DNA from: Lysinibacillus agricola
Lineage (GTDB): Bacteria; Bacillota; Bacilli; Bacillales_A; Planococcaceae
Assembly: GCF_016638705.1 (NCBI RefSeq)
Contig: NZ_CP067341.1
Location: 3,847,501-3,911,500, forward strand
Direction of reading: 5' to 3'
Length of the DNA: 64,000 nt
The position numbers and the translations under genes were made by a program. Positions 28,196 to 37,065 of the stretch are shown piece by piece (within the stretch, counting starts at the first letter, position 1; each line of letters opens with the position of its first letter). The notes beneath the pieces are model-generated. The model ran no database searches. It was not told the origin of the DNA and saw only the letters and a program-made list of their open reading frames with translations.

Positions 28196-28408
28196 ATGGG
28201 GATACGTGCAAAATCGAATTTGAAGAAAATTTTAGACGAAAAAGGAATGTCCATTCGCAAATGCGCCGAAATATCTGGATTAAAATTTGAAACTGTTCGT
28301 AAAATGTATAACGATGATGCTAAACAGTACCAACGTGATTCGTTAGGTGCGTTATGTAAGGCGCTTGAATGTGAGATTAGTGATTTATTGGAATTAATCG
28401 AGGAATGA
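28196..28408 (+). CDS. Small Cro/C1-type HTH regulator
   Basis: 70 aa, nearly all XRE-type HTH (MSIRKCAEISGLKFETVRKM) plus the typical tail CKALECEISDLLEL. It reads divergently from 27997 across a repeat-rich promoter, so it probably controls that region. A strong terminator follows at once. Confidence 0.88.
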   Translation: MGIRAKSNLKKILDEKGMSIRKCAEISGLKFETVRKMYNDDAKQYQRDSLGALCKALECEISDLLELIEE

Positions 28409-28409
28409 C

Positions 28410-28450
28410 AAAAAACACTCTCGGCTGATCATGCAGCTGAAAGTGTTTTT
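28410..28450. terminator. Terminator after the Cro-like gene
   Basis: AAAAACACTCTCGGCTG / CAGCTGAAAGTGTTTTT, one mismatch, followed by TCTTTT. Confidence 0.85.
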
Positions 28451-28644
28451 CTTTTGGGCAATATAAAAAGCAACTACATTTCTGCAGCTGCTTAATTTAT
28501 ATATTAATTATTAAGAGCATGTTTTAAAAGATTTAAAGATAAATGATTAAGATTATAATTTCATAGCTTCACGCTTACTCGCCCAATGGATTTCGTGATT
28601 TAAACAATAAGACATTGCGGTGGGACATTTTATAAATGTGGAAG

Positions 28645-28730
28645 AAGATAACAATTAATGTTGTCTGTTTTTTTATGTGTACTTCCAACTCATAGTTTCT
28701 AAAAATGGAAATATAGAGGGAGGTTGTAAG
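28645..28730 (+). promoter_or_regulatory. Recurring terminator-plus-leader cassette, copy 1
   Basis: AGATAAC-AATTAAT-GTTGTCTG followed by T7, then ATGTGTACTTCCAACTCATAG..., then GAGGGAGG before the ATG at 28731. The same layout lies in front of the genes at 32850 and 52016. About 190 bp before it (28455-28644) no gene was seen. Confidence 0.55.
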
Positions 28731-28898
28731 ATGAAGATTTTAGATTGTGAAAATGATAATACTATGTTTGGGTCAATTAAGGTGATAACAGGTATTCAGA
28801 AAAAAGATCTGATAGATATGTTTAATCGATTCGACTTAGACGATTATTATGAAGATAATACTTGGATTGATGCTGACGCACTTTTTTTAAAAAAATAA
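28731..28898 (+). CDS. Hypothetical small acidic protein
   Basis: 55 aa (MKILDCENDN...), ATG with GGGAGG eight bases upstream. Acidic and soluble. The stop is six bases before the next start, so the pair is probably one operon, possibly a two-component toxin/immunity-style unit; that is only a guess from the layout. Confidence 0.65.
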   Translation: MKILDCENDNTMFGSIKVITGIQKKDLIDMFNRFDLDDYYEDNTWIDADALFLKK

Positions 28899-28904
28899 AA
28901 AGAG

Positions 28905-29498
28905 ATGAGCAATTTCTCTCAATTCCAATATGATAAAACTTTTTGGTTCCATCTATCCAGAACCACCCCATTCAACAATTTTAAAGAAGGACTACTTTCA
29001 CTTAATGATAATTTAGAAAACCTTTGGGATTTGCTGTTTACTTTACAGGAAGGATTTTTACCTAAAGATGAATGGAATATTTTCAGAAAGTCATTGGAAT
29101 CAGATTGTCCTAGCCATTTTGCTTCTTTATACAGAATGAAGGCCTCTGATAAGATACATGGCGGGCCCTTTGCGATGCTTATACGTGAAGTGGCATTCCA
29201 CTCAGAAGAAATAGGGAATCACAATTATTTAGGTGTTCCAGAGATTATTGAAGATATTTGTTTTCCATTCCAAGAAAAGTATGGTTTTGATTTGTTAACA
29301 AAATTTAAGAAAGTTACTTTACCTTGTATTGTTAAATTTGAAACTACAGACGTAGAAGAGTATCACTTAGGAGTTGTAATTAATTTTCTATATCACAAAT
29401 ATCATAGTCTTGAGTTGAATCTAGACTGCAATACTTGTTTTGACGGCTATGGGAAAAGCATTCCAAATAAAGCTTTATTACAAATTGAATATCTATGA
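28905..29498 (+). CDS. Hypothetical protein
   Basis: 197 aa, soluble, with no recognised domain. The ATG has no spaced ribosome binding site, so it probably relies on coupling to the 55-aa gene ending six bases before it. Many aromatic residues (FSQFQYDKTFWFHLSR). Confidence 0.65.
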   Translation: MSNFSQFQYDKTFWFHLSRTTPFNNFKEGLLSLNDNLENLWDLLFTLQEGFLPKDEWNIFRKSLESDCPSHFASLYRMKASDKIHGGPFAMLIREVAFHSEEIGNHNYLGVPEIIEDICFPFQEKYGFDLLTKFKKVTLPCIVKFETTDVEEYHLGVVINFLYHKYHSLELNLDCNTCFDGYGKSIPNKALLQIEYL

Positions 29499-29599
29499 AT
29501 AAACAAAACAGGATCTTATTTAAATATGGTTATTCATATAGAAAGTCACACTTATTGATCAATATATTTGATAACTAACAATAAAAGGGGATTTATTTT

Positions 29600-29893
29600 A
29601 TGACTGAAGTCGACTCACCTTTCTTGAAAAAACATCCTAATTACGGACTATATAAATCAAATAAATATAAAACTAACGAAATACCTATAGAATTAATCGA
29701 ACTTTTAATCACCTTATTCAGTGAAAAGAATGAACATCTAGAAGATATAAAACAAAAATTATCTTCTCTAACAACTATGCGTACTGATAAAAGTAACTCT
29801 AATAATGATTTACTAATAAAAATGTATTTTAAAAAGATAAAAAAAGAAAAAGCCATTTTATTATTTTTTAGATTTAATATTGGAAATAATTAA
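29600..29893 (+). CDS. Hypothetical protein overlapping a membrane protein gene
   Basis: 97 aa, AAAAGGGG ribosome binding site region before the ATG. Lysine-rich, with helical stretches. The 3' end overlaps the next gene by 14 bp in a +1 frame. An A7 run at about 29838 lies just before the overlap, so a frameshift (mutational or programmed) joining the two is possible. Confidence 0.55.
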   Translation: MTEVDSPFLKKHPNYGLYKSNKYKTNEIPIELIELLITLFSEKNEHLEDIKQKLSSLTTMRTDKSNSNNDLLIKMYFKKIKKEKAILLFFRFNIGNN

Positions 29894-31181
29894 TTCTTTT
29901 TATTCCGAAAATGTGTTTTTAGACAAATTAAATGCAATTTTCGAACAAACAAATTTAGCATACTATTTAAACAGAAGTGATTTAGGAAATTTAGAATGGG
30001 AATTATTCACCGGAGCTTCGGTAAGTTACCAATTTAACAAACAAAAATTAGAAAGATTTGAAGAAGCTATACGTATTTCTAAGGTTTTCGGAATAATAAG
30101 TTTAGCTATGCTAGTCATACTATCCCTTTCCTATTTAACAACATATTCTTTTTTATATGGATATTACTTTGGAGGGAATTCCGATTCTTATAGTTCTAAC
30201 TTTGAAATAATACGATGGTTTATTCCGTTTCACTACAAGACTATAGCTTATACAGGAATTATAATATCTGGTTCTTCAGCATTATTAATGTATATAATTT
30301 ACCTAATAACGGAAAAAGAATGGATAAAAAAAATTATAGCTATTGTAGCGCTTTGTGTTTTTCATGTCCTTCTTACATATTTTTTTGTTGCTAAATTAAA
30401 CTTCGATTCAATATTAAATTTTTCAATTATCTGGACTTTACCTTTATCAATAGCTGGGTCAGTATTAATTGCTAAAACACTTATAGAGAACCCGTTTAAA
30501 ATTATTAGTGGTTTTTCAGTTAGTATTATAGTTTCATTTTTAGTATTTATTTTTTTCCTGACGAAAATTAATGATCAAGAAGAAACTTTAGAGATATTAT
30601 TGATTGTATCCTTTATTCTTTCTTGTTTGATTGTTGGAAAAATACCATATAAGAATACATTTTTAAAATTATTATTTATTATTCCACCAACCACACTTTT
30701 TGTAATAATGTTATTGGGTATGTTTAATATATATTTTCCATTAAAAAATTCTGTGACAATTACTATTTGGATAAGTGGTACTGTAATAATTAGCGGTATA
30801 TCAACATTTTGTTTTAAAGATAAAATGATTGATTCTAAAATTCAATTCCCTAAATTAAGTGATTTTTTAGAAATTGGGCAAAAAATGATTCCTCTATTGT
30901 TTCTTAAGAATACACAAAAAATAACATTGGTTCCAATAGGTTTATTAGTAATTGGTACATATATTTTAATTCCTAGAATAAGTGTCTACGTTGCAGAAAA
31001 CATAAGAGAACTAACTGAAAATAATAAACGTGGAATTGAAAAAATAGTTATTAAAGACGCATTGGATAATGAGTTAGTTATTAACGGTAATGTAGTCTCT
31101 GAACAAAATGGAGTTCTTTATATTTCTAACGAAAGATGGGAGTTAGAACAAATTAAAGCAAGTTATTACTATGTAAAATAA
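29880..31181 (+). CDS. Polytopic membrane protein, unrecognised
   Basis: Up to 433 aa, about ten predicted membrane helices from residue 70 to 375, then a soluble C-terminal tail (IEKIVIKDALDNELVINGN). The first 65 residues are soluble. The only early start in frame is TTG 29880, with no ribosome binding site, so it either depends on translation of the preceding gene or is fused to it by frameshift. Very AT-rich cargo. Function unknown. Confidence 0.65.
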   Translation: MEIINSFYSENVFLDKLNAIFEQTNLAYYLNRSDLGNLEWELFTGASVSYQFNKQKLERFEEAIRISKVFGIISLAMLVILSLSYLTTYSFLYGYYFGGNSDSYSSNFEIIRWFIPFHYKTIAYTGIIISGSSALLMYIIYLITEKEWIKKIIAIVALCVFHVLLTYFFVAKLNFDSILNFSIIWTLPLSIAGSVLIAKTLIENPFKIISGFSVSIIVSFLVFIFFLTKINDQEETLEILLIVSFILSCLIVGKIPYKNTFLKLLFIIPPTTLFVIMLLGMFNIYFPLKNSVTITIWISGTVIISGISTFCFKDKMIDSKIQFPKLSDFLEIGQKMIPLLFLKNTQKITLVPIGLLVIGTYILIPRISVYVAENIRELTENNKRGIEKIVIKDALDNELVINGNVVSEQNGVLYISNERWELEQIKASYYYVK

Positions 31182-31185
31182 TAAC

Positions 31186-31230
31186 AAAAAGACTGCCCTC
31201 CACAATAATCAGTGGATAAGGCGGTCTTTA
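31186..31230 (+). terminator. Terminator after the polytopic membrane gene
   Basis: AAAAGACTGCC ... GGCGGTCTTT arms with a T-rich tail. Confidence 0.65.
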
Positions 31231-31425
31231 CTTTTACTTAATTCGTCTTTGCAGAATTGTAATATAAAGACTAACAAGCAATCCGTTGTCATCGTACGAT
31301 TCTTTAAATCATTTATATGACTTGCTAAATAACACTCTCTTTAACAGCCTGTGTTAAAAATGCTTTTGCCTCTATAAACATTGCTGGTGTACCTGATTCC
31401 AATTTGCCATGTTTACTTACACTTT
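31225..31425 (-). pseudogene. Coding-like relic
   Basis: On the minus strand VSKHGKLESGTPAMFIEAKA... (about 31325-31420) and, in another frame, SHINDLKNRTMTTDCLLVFI (about 31255-31322) look like protein but are broken by a frameshift and stops, with no start. It is probably a decayed gene. A hairpin GCCCACCC-ATCACG-GGGTGGGC at 31497-31518 terminates transcription from either side. Confidence 0.35.
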
Positions 31426-31567
31426 TCACATTTTATAATTGACCACAATAAAAGAACACCTACCGAAGTAAGTGTTTTGATAAAAGCTATTCTATTGCCC
31501 ACCCATCACGGGGTGGGCTATTTATGATTTATTTAAAAAAGAGCTCCAATTTACTAGACAAAGAAGC

Positions 31568-32203
31568 TTAAGCTAATTGATTTGCTTCGTGTTTTATATT
31601 AGAAATTAACTCTTCTTCTGATAAATCACCACTCACATAGTCACGATAGAATGAGCGTCCTGTTTCCACGTGCATATACCAGGCTTCCAGTAACGCTAAG
31701 TAAGTTTGATCTAAATGATTCAAATTACTTTGAACTCCAACATAACCATTTCCCGCATTAAATGTTTCAAAACGAACAGGATATTCTATAACTTCTAATG
31801 GTGCTATAGAAATAAGAGGTATTAACTTTGGGGTACCTTCATAATCGATTACGAGGGAATTTGAATAATTATCATTACCGTTAATAAGAACTTCTTTTAA
31901 TTGTTCCCTAGAAAAAATCGGATTTTTTATTTTCGTAATACGGTGCGCAACAATTTCAAACGAATAATTATCATTTAATAGATCGGTTACAGTTTCATCG
32001 TTTTCAACGTTTTCGCCATTGATAGTTAAGGGTCTATTAATTCTTAACCAATTATCAGCCGCTTGAAAACTTTCAAAAAACATATCTTTTTCTTTGTCAA
32101 ATAATTTAAAATCCTCTTGTTTTCTCCACTCTCCGTTTTTAGTTAAACGAAAAGTATCTTCAAGACCAAGTAAATACTTATAAGCGTTAATTGAAAAATA
32201 CAT
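31568..32203 (-). CDS. Hypothetical protein
   Basis: 211 aa, acidic, soluble, no signal. The ATG has only weak GGAGA upstream. Contains a stretch VIDYEGTPKLIPLISIAPLE and ends acidic. No family recognised. Alone on its strand, between the relic and the decayed wHTH fragment. Confidence 0.6.
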   Translation of the reverse strand: MYFSINAYKYLLGLEDTFRLTKNGEWRKQEDFKLFDKEKDMFFESFQAADNWLRINRPLTINGENVENDETVTDLLNDNYSFEIVAHRITKIKNPIFSREQLKEVLINGNDNYSNSLVIDYEGTPKLIPLISIAPLEVIEYPVRFETFNAGNGYVGVQSNLNHLDQTYLALLEAWYMHVETGRSFYRDYVSGDLSEEELISNIKHEANQLA

Positions 32204-32375
32204 ATTATTTTCTCCTATTCCTTAGTTTCATGCGTCATTAATTAAATATGCATTTGGAAATTTGAACAGTTATTGTATTTATAGATATTCCATAATTCCC
32301 AAAAAACCTCCTTTAAATTAATAATACCTTACATTCTATTTATTCGGTAATATTTTCCTATCTCTATTTCCTCTC

Positions 32376-32600
32376 CTACCATTCCAGCCAATTATCTAAC
32401 GATGGTTCACATTGAACTATTGATTGTAGAAGACTATCACGGTCATTAAGTCAGTTGTAAAACGGCACCGAACGCTATCTCTGTGTTTTGTTCTCCACAG
32501 ATAATAAATTTGGTCGACTTATTCTTCAAACGCTCTACAGCCTTACTATATGTCCCTACAAATACGGTTCTTTTGATACTTTTAGCAAATTTCAATATTA
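32376..32600 (-). pseudogene. Decayed C-terminus of a wHTH gene, copy 2
   Basis: Reads IKRTVFVGTYSKAVERLKNK, then after a frameshift VPFYN-stop-LNDRDS and ends DNWLEW-stop. This matches the C-terminal pattern of the intact gene at 26958-27752 (IRAIFVGAHKKALQ, VPFYNWLTDKDG). A Trp codon has become TGA. No N-terminal half is present. Confidence 0.65.
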
Positions 32601-32641
32601 TTAATCTTGGAGATAAACAAAAATTAAATGAGGATAATTAA

Positions 32642-32773
32642 ATGAACAGACTAGAACAAACTACTCAGGAATTACTTGAAGCTGGTTATACGCTTGAAGA
32701 AATTAAAGCAGCCTTTTGAGAAGTAATTGAAAAAACTAATCAATCAAAAACTATTGATGAGACAGATAACTAA
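32642..32773 (+). pseudogene. Small gene with one in-frame TGA
   Basis: MNRLEQTTQELLEAGYTLEE IKAAF, then TGA, then the same frame continues EVIEKTNQSKTIDETDN to TAA: 43 codons in all. GAGG lies eight bases before the ATG. A single TGG-to-TGA or similar change explains it. Its 3' end overlaps the hairpin of the recurring leader cassette. Confidence 0.55.
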
Positions 32774-32849
32774 TCACAGTTGTCTGTTTTTTTGCATGTA
32801 CTTTTTACTCTCATTTACCTAAAATAGGATATAAATGGAGGTCGTTAAT
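32763..32849 (+). promoter_or_regulatory. Recurring terminator-plus-leader cassette, copy 2
   Basis: CAGATAACT-AATCAC-AGTTGTCTG, T7, GCATGTACTTTTTACTCTCA..., AAATGGAGG before GTG 32850. Aligns with the copies at 28645 and 51931. Confidence 0.6.
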
Positions 32850-33476
32850 GTGAATTGGTTTAAAAAATTATTCTCTAAAAAGCAAACAATTGATACACCT
32901 ATTGAAAAGCAAGAGCCAGAAAGAAAAGATTCTGCTGTTAAGTTAAAAGTAGACGTATCTACAATCAACCATAATCAAGCGTCAGTTGAACACACTTTAT
33001 TTACCTTTAATGTTGCTGGTGTAACAATGAAAAACGATAAAAATAAAGATATACAGCGTTCATTAACACGATATGGGAAATTGTATTGTGAAGAAAATAG
33101 TATAGATCTTTATGGAGGATATTCTAATAAAGATATTTTAGATTATGTATTTGAAATTCGTGAATTTGAAGATTTAGAGTTTGCCAATGATGAAATACAA
33201 TTCATCCCAGAACCAACTAACGAATATGACGAAAATGCGATAAAAATATTGATTGATTACGGCAACGATGATGTAATCCATGTTGGTTATGTTCCGAAAA
33301 AGTGTACAAAAAAACTTAAAAATATATTAGAGAATAAAGAGATTTCTAATATAGTAGCTCAATACGTCGGAGGGAAAACCAAAGAAATTGAGTATGATTT
33401 TGAAAAAGACAAGGAGAAGGTAGTAACTAACTCTAATTTATCATTAGGTGTACAAATAGATATTCGTTATAATTAA
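32850..33476 (+). CDS. HIRAN-domain protein
   Basis: 208 aa, GTG start eight bases after GGAGG. The domain runs from about residue 50 (FNVAGVTMKND) through PEPTNEYDENAIKILID and VGYVPKK, the HIRAN pattern. HIRAN domains bind ssDNA ends and occur in phage and repair proteins; stand-alone ones are of unknown role. A charged N-terminus precedes it. Confidence 0.75.
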   Translation: MNWFKKLFSKKQTIDTPIEKQEPERKDSAVKLKVDVSTINHNQASVEHTLFTFNVAGVTMKNDKNKDIQRSLTRYGKLYCEENSIDLYGGYSNKDILDYVFEIREFEDLEFANDEIQFIPEPTNEYDENAIKILIDYGNDDVIHVGYVPKKCTKKLKNILENKEISNIVAQYVGGKTKEIEYDFEKDKEKVVTNSNLSLGVQIDIRYN

Positions 33477-33483
33477 AAGTCCT

Positions 33484-33512
33484 CAAAAAGCCACTCAAAA
33501 GAGTGGCTTTTT
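33484..33512. terminator. Terminator after the HIRAN gene
   Basis: AAAAAGCCACTC-AAAA-GAGTGGCTTTTT, perfect. A second hairpin (CAGGTACTCG / CGAGTGCCTG) lies at 33602-33628, serving the opposite strand. A fragment RLKHLIAAREKELQSE at about 33541-33591 is a possible relic. Confidence 0.85.
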
Positions 33513-33699
33513 CAATAGAAATTTTTAGCAAAACAGTGATCGATTAAAGCATCTGATAGCAGCACGAGAAAAGGAATTACAAAGTGAATAAACACAAAAA
33601 AACAGGTACTCGATCTAACGAGTGCCTGGTCACTTGTTTATATGTGTTAAAATTAATTAGAATTTAAAACGAAGTACATTTCATTATTATCTTATTAGA

Positions 33700-34437
33700 T
33701 TAGTTTTGCTCATATTCTTTACGAATATCTTCATTAGTTATTCCTTTTTTACTTTGAATATCTGCAGAAATTTTTGGGATTATCAAATCTCTCATATCAC
33801 GAATTTCATATAACTGTTTTTCTATAGTACATGGGTGTCCAGTTAATTTTGAATAGTCTTCTTTCATTGTTTCAAAAATAATCTTATACCCTTCCAAACT
33901 ATTTAAACTACTCTGATACATATCTATTAACCAAGCACCATCATAATTATTAAAATGAGCAGTATATATAGGTTTTGTTAAGTCGATTGGTACATTATAA
34001 GCTTTTTGCAAAGTAGAATTAATTAATGATACTGGTACATGATTACCCCAATTCCTAGCCGTAGTAACTCTATTCAAATCTTCCCTTTGATCTTGCGATA
34101 ACTCAACATATCCTAAATTAAGTTCAACAGCATTTAACTCAATATTTTTCCTATAATTTTGATATGAACAGCCAAATGCTGCATGATCACCAATCAAATT
34201 GTTTAAATAATTTGATTGGTAACCTAACATTGCTCGAAATTCTTCATAATCAATGGAAGTAATAATTTGTTGTTGGTCTCCAATCAAATTTTTCTCTTCT
34301 ATATATCTACCTAGTTTATTTATTAACCTTTCATAAACCTCTAAATTATTATAAGTAAGAATTAATAAATGATTTAAATAATAAATAAAATCTGAAGCAT
34401 CTTTAAATGTATATCCTTTCAAACTCAAAACCATCAC
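33700..34437 (-). CDS. Hypothetical protein
   Basis: About 245 aa, soluble, mostly helical (LNHLLILTYNNLEVYERLI), no recognised domain. GTG 34437 or ATG 34434 start; AAGGG is near. AT-rich cargo. About 270 bp upstream (34440-34712) hold only the hairpin CCACTC-ATAAA-GAGTGG near 34657. Confidence 0.6.
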   Translation of the reverse strand: MMVLSLKGYTFKDASDFIYYLNHLLILTYNNLEVYERLINKLGRYIEEKNLIGDQQQIITSIDYEEFRAMLGYQSNYLNNLIGDHAAFGCSYQNYRKNIELNAVELNLGYVELSQDQREDLNRVTTARNWGNHVPVSLINSTLQKAYNVPIDLTKPIYTAHFNNYDGAWLIDMYQSSLNSLEGYKIIFETMKEDYSKLTGHPCTIEKQLYEIRDMRDLIIPKISADIQSKKGITNEDIRKEYEQN

Positions 34438-34712
34438 CCTTTATATTTTTCCTATATTATACATTAACAGTTCAAAGCGGGTACTTGAATTCTACAATTA
34501 TTTTTACCTATTTCGAGCTTCATTTCACCCTTTTTGACAATTACGCTTATATTTATACCTTTTCATCATTAAAAACGTTGTACGGGCTTCCTACTCATTA
34601 AAAACCCATATATAAACTTCATTTATAAACCTTGGCACACTTAACCATTTGAAAAGACCACTCATAAAGAGTGGCCCTGTCAAACTAAATAGAGTTACAA
34701 GCGAACCTGTCA

Positions 34713-35630
34713 TTATCTTTCCGAGCTAATTGCACCACTTTCTACTAAACTCTCTATATCTTCTGGTTTAAATCGTTTTAAATCATATGTTGTTAATACA
34801 TTGCCTATTTTGTATTGATCACCATTGTGTCGAATACCTCGATTTACATAATAGATTAATTCATTACTTGGATTTGATACTATGTGATGGTATTTCTGAC
34901 AGAATTCTGTGAAAGTACCACTTTGTTCATCATTTAACCACATCGCTATAAATCGGGTTTCTGGATAATTGTGTAGTTTGTGTTGTTTAGTCTCTTTAAT
35001 ATATTGACGAGCTTCATAAGTAACGATGGCATCCACCAGTTGAGTATCAGTATTCACACGTTTTAGTATAGTTTCTAATTCTGGCTGTTGAGTGGCCATG
35101 TACTTTTCACGTGAGACTTGTTCTTTATAAGACGTTAACTGCTGAATTAAACTATCTAACATATCCAACCCTTTTTGCACAGGTGAAGAGTCGAACACAA
35201 TATTATTAAATGAATTGACTAATGTTAAGAATTTTTGTTTTTCATCTACACTGATATCCGTTTCTTGTTTTGCTAAAACGTCTAGTTTCATTTGAACAGC
35301 CATTTTCTTTGCAGTTACATTCGTTAATTCCTCTTCTAATTCAGTAGCTCTCTTATGATCGCCTTTAATTTCTTTTACCGCTAAATCTTGCGCTAATTTT
35401 TGCTGTTGCTCTGATAATTCTTCAATATTCCCCTTAATATCATCTACTTTATTTCTAAGATGAAGCGTAGCAGATGTCGCATTTTTTAATAAATCTTTAA
35501 TTTCATCAATTACTTTATTTTCAGCATTTCTATAACGCTGTTTTTCGGCGGTTATTGTATTCATAGTTTCATCAAAAAAATTGTTTAATGTGCTTTTTAC
35601 AACCTCTATTGCTTCTGTTTTTTTAGACAT
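34713..35630 (-). CDS. Coiled-coil protein downstream of the head protease
   Basis: 305 aa. A long coiled coil spans about residues 35-130 (IEELSEQQQKLAQDLAVKEI), and the C-terminal third is globular. It lies 48 bp after the ClpP-like protease, where many phages place a scaffold or head protein, but no such family was recognised and there is no capsid gene next to it. Confidence 0.65.
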   Translation of the reverse strand: MSKKTEAIEVVKSTLNNFFDETMNTITAEKQRYRNAENKVIDEIKDLLKNATSATLHLRNKVDDIKGNIEELSEQQQKLAQDLAVKEIKGDHKRATELEEELTNVTAKKMAVQMKLDVLAKQETDISVDEKQKFLTLVNSFNNIVFDSSPVQKGLDMLDSLIQQLTSYKEQVSREKYMATQQPELETILKRVNTDTQLVDAIVTYEARQYIKETKQHKLHNYPETRFIAMWLNDEQSGTFTEFCQKYHHIVSNPSNELIYYVNRGIRHNGDQYKIGNVLTTYDLKRFKPEDIESLVESGAISSER

Positions 35631-35678
35631 GAGTAATCACCTTTCTTTTAAAAAAATAATTTTTTCTGAACATATCAA

Positions 35679-36584
35679 TTAGCTTTTAATTACAAATGCT
35701 TCAATTAGACCTTGAACTTCCAAAACCTCATTTGTAGTAAGATCATTAGTGTTGATCCCTTTTGTATTCAAATTTTTCATTGTTTTCATTACATTGATTG
35801 CATACTCACCTTCTTCACGGCTATATGAAGGAGGGTTATTCTTTGGCAAAGAATTAATCACAGGTTTGTCTTTTAACATATTTTCGTGTGCCATTATCAG
35901 TTGCCTCTCTGTTGATTTAGAATCTTCTGTTGTATTGGATGCAGTGAATGAGCGCTTATTTGATAACTGATTTCTCATTTTTTCAATAACCTCTGGTGGT
36001 AATACACCATTCACTAAATGTGGTATGTTAATGCTTGCAGTAGCACTTTGTTCGTTTTCAAACATCACAGAATCGATAAAGCGTAATTCCAATGCTTGAT
36101 GGGCATTCATCCAAGTTGTTTTATCCATCATGGACTTTAATTTCGCTTCATTTAAACCAGTTTTGGCAGTATAAGCATTCATAATAGACTTGTTAATATT
36201 TTTGAGAAACTCACTTGTATGATCCATTTCACGATAATCACCATGTACAGAAACACTTGCGTTATGAATCATTAATTGAGCCGTTGGGGACATTTCAACA
36301 TGGCTACCGGCCATCGCAATTACACTCGCTGCAGATGCAGCCACACCCACAATTTGAACGACTACCTCTCCAGAAAATGATTTAAGTGCTGTATAAATTT
36401 CTGAGGCACTAAAAACAGAACCACCCCCGCTATTTATTAAAACGTTCACTTTCGTTGACCTTGTTTTTTTAGCAGTTTCCAGTTGTTTATTAATTACACC
36501 TGGACTAGTAGCAGGAATATTGAAGTAATCGTAAATCTGCTGCTCGCTATCTGAAATGATTGGACCGCGTATGTTAATATTCAT
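35679..36584 (-). CDS. ClpP-related head maturation protease
   Basis: 301 aa. The crotonase/ClpP fold is clear: INSGGGSVFSASEIY, the serine region GVAASAASVIAMAG and the histidine in QLMIHNASV, with DKTTWMNAHQALELRFID. Phage versions cut the capsid scaffold during head maturation. The C-terminal 100 residues are a charged extension. It is the only recognisable structural-module gene of the element. Confidence 0.85.
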   Translation of the reverse strand: MNINIRGPIISDSEQQIYDYFNIPATSPGVINKQLETAKKTRSTKVNVLINSGGGSVFSASEIYTALKSFSGEVVVQIVGVAASAASVIAMAGSHVEMSPTAQLMIHNASVSVHGDYREMDHTSEFLKNINKSIMNAYTAKTGLNEAKLKSMMDKTTWMNAHQALELRFIDSVMFENEQSATASINIPHLVNGVLPPEVIEKMRNQLSNKRSFTASNTTEDSKSTERQLIMAHENMLKDKPVINSLPKNNPPSYSREEGEYAINVMKTMKNLNTKGINTNDLTTNEVLEVQGLIEAFVIKS

Positions 36585-36659
36585 TTTCTCAATTCCTTTC
36601 TTTACTTTCGTTTTGTATACACACCTTACTTTCGCTTTTATACTTAGATCCTTGCTTCA

Positions 36660-36900
36660 TTTTTTAAAGCATTAGATGAAGTGCTTTTTTCAAAGTTATG
36701 ACTTTTAGCTCCCACAGGCGAAAGCGAAAGTAAAATTTTTTGAATAAAAATAGACCACTTTTGGGGCTCGCAAGCCCCGCACGGATAAAAAGTCTCAGAA
36801 GGACCCATGAGCTGGCCGGACTTCTAATTGAACTCAACTACCACACCCCCTAATAAAGAAAAGCCCAATAACATACACATCGCTGTGCAGCTACTGGACT
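36660..36900 (-). other. Non-coding stretch with a GC-rich hairpin
   Basis: GGGGCT-CGCA-AGCCCC at 36774-36789 and nearby GGACCC / TCCGGCC-rich sequence lie between the Com-like gene and the protease. No ORF seen; probably the remains of deleted phage genes or a terminator. Confidence 0.5.
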
Positions 36901-36915
36901 TCATGAGTCTCTAAA

Positions 36916-37053
36916 TTATTTTCTTTTATATTTGTTCTTGGTTTTACATCGAACACAGACAATCTCAATATTAGGCGATTCTTTACACGCTTCATGTTGG
37001 ACATCAGCTGCGAATAAAAGCTTACTACATGTGGTGCAACGTACTTCATTCAT
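36916..37053 (-). CDS. Com-like small zinc-finger protein
   Basis: 45 aa: MNEVRCTTCSKLLFAADV... IEIVCVRCKTKNKY. Two Cx2C pairs in the arrangement of the phage Mu Com translational regulator family (CxxCxKLL ... IEIxCxRCKxxN). ATG with GAGGG upstream. It lies directly after the ArpU-like gene. Confidence 0.7.
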   Translation of the reverse strand: MNEVRCTTCSKLLFAADVQHEACKESPNIEIVCVRCKTKNKYKRK

Positions 37054-37065
37054 AATTCAATTCCC

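Noticed and set aside
29838..29850. Canonical -1 programmed frameshift at the A7 run
   Set aside because: A -1 shift leads to a stop (TAG) within a few codons; the following gene needs +1 or -2.
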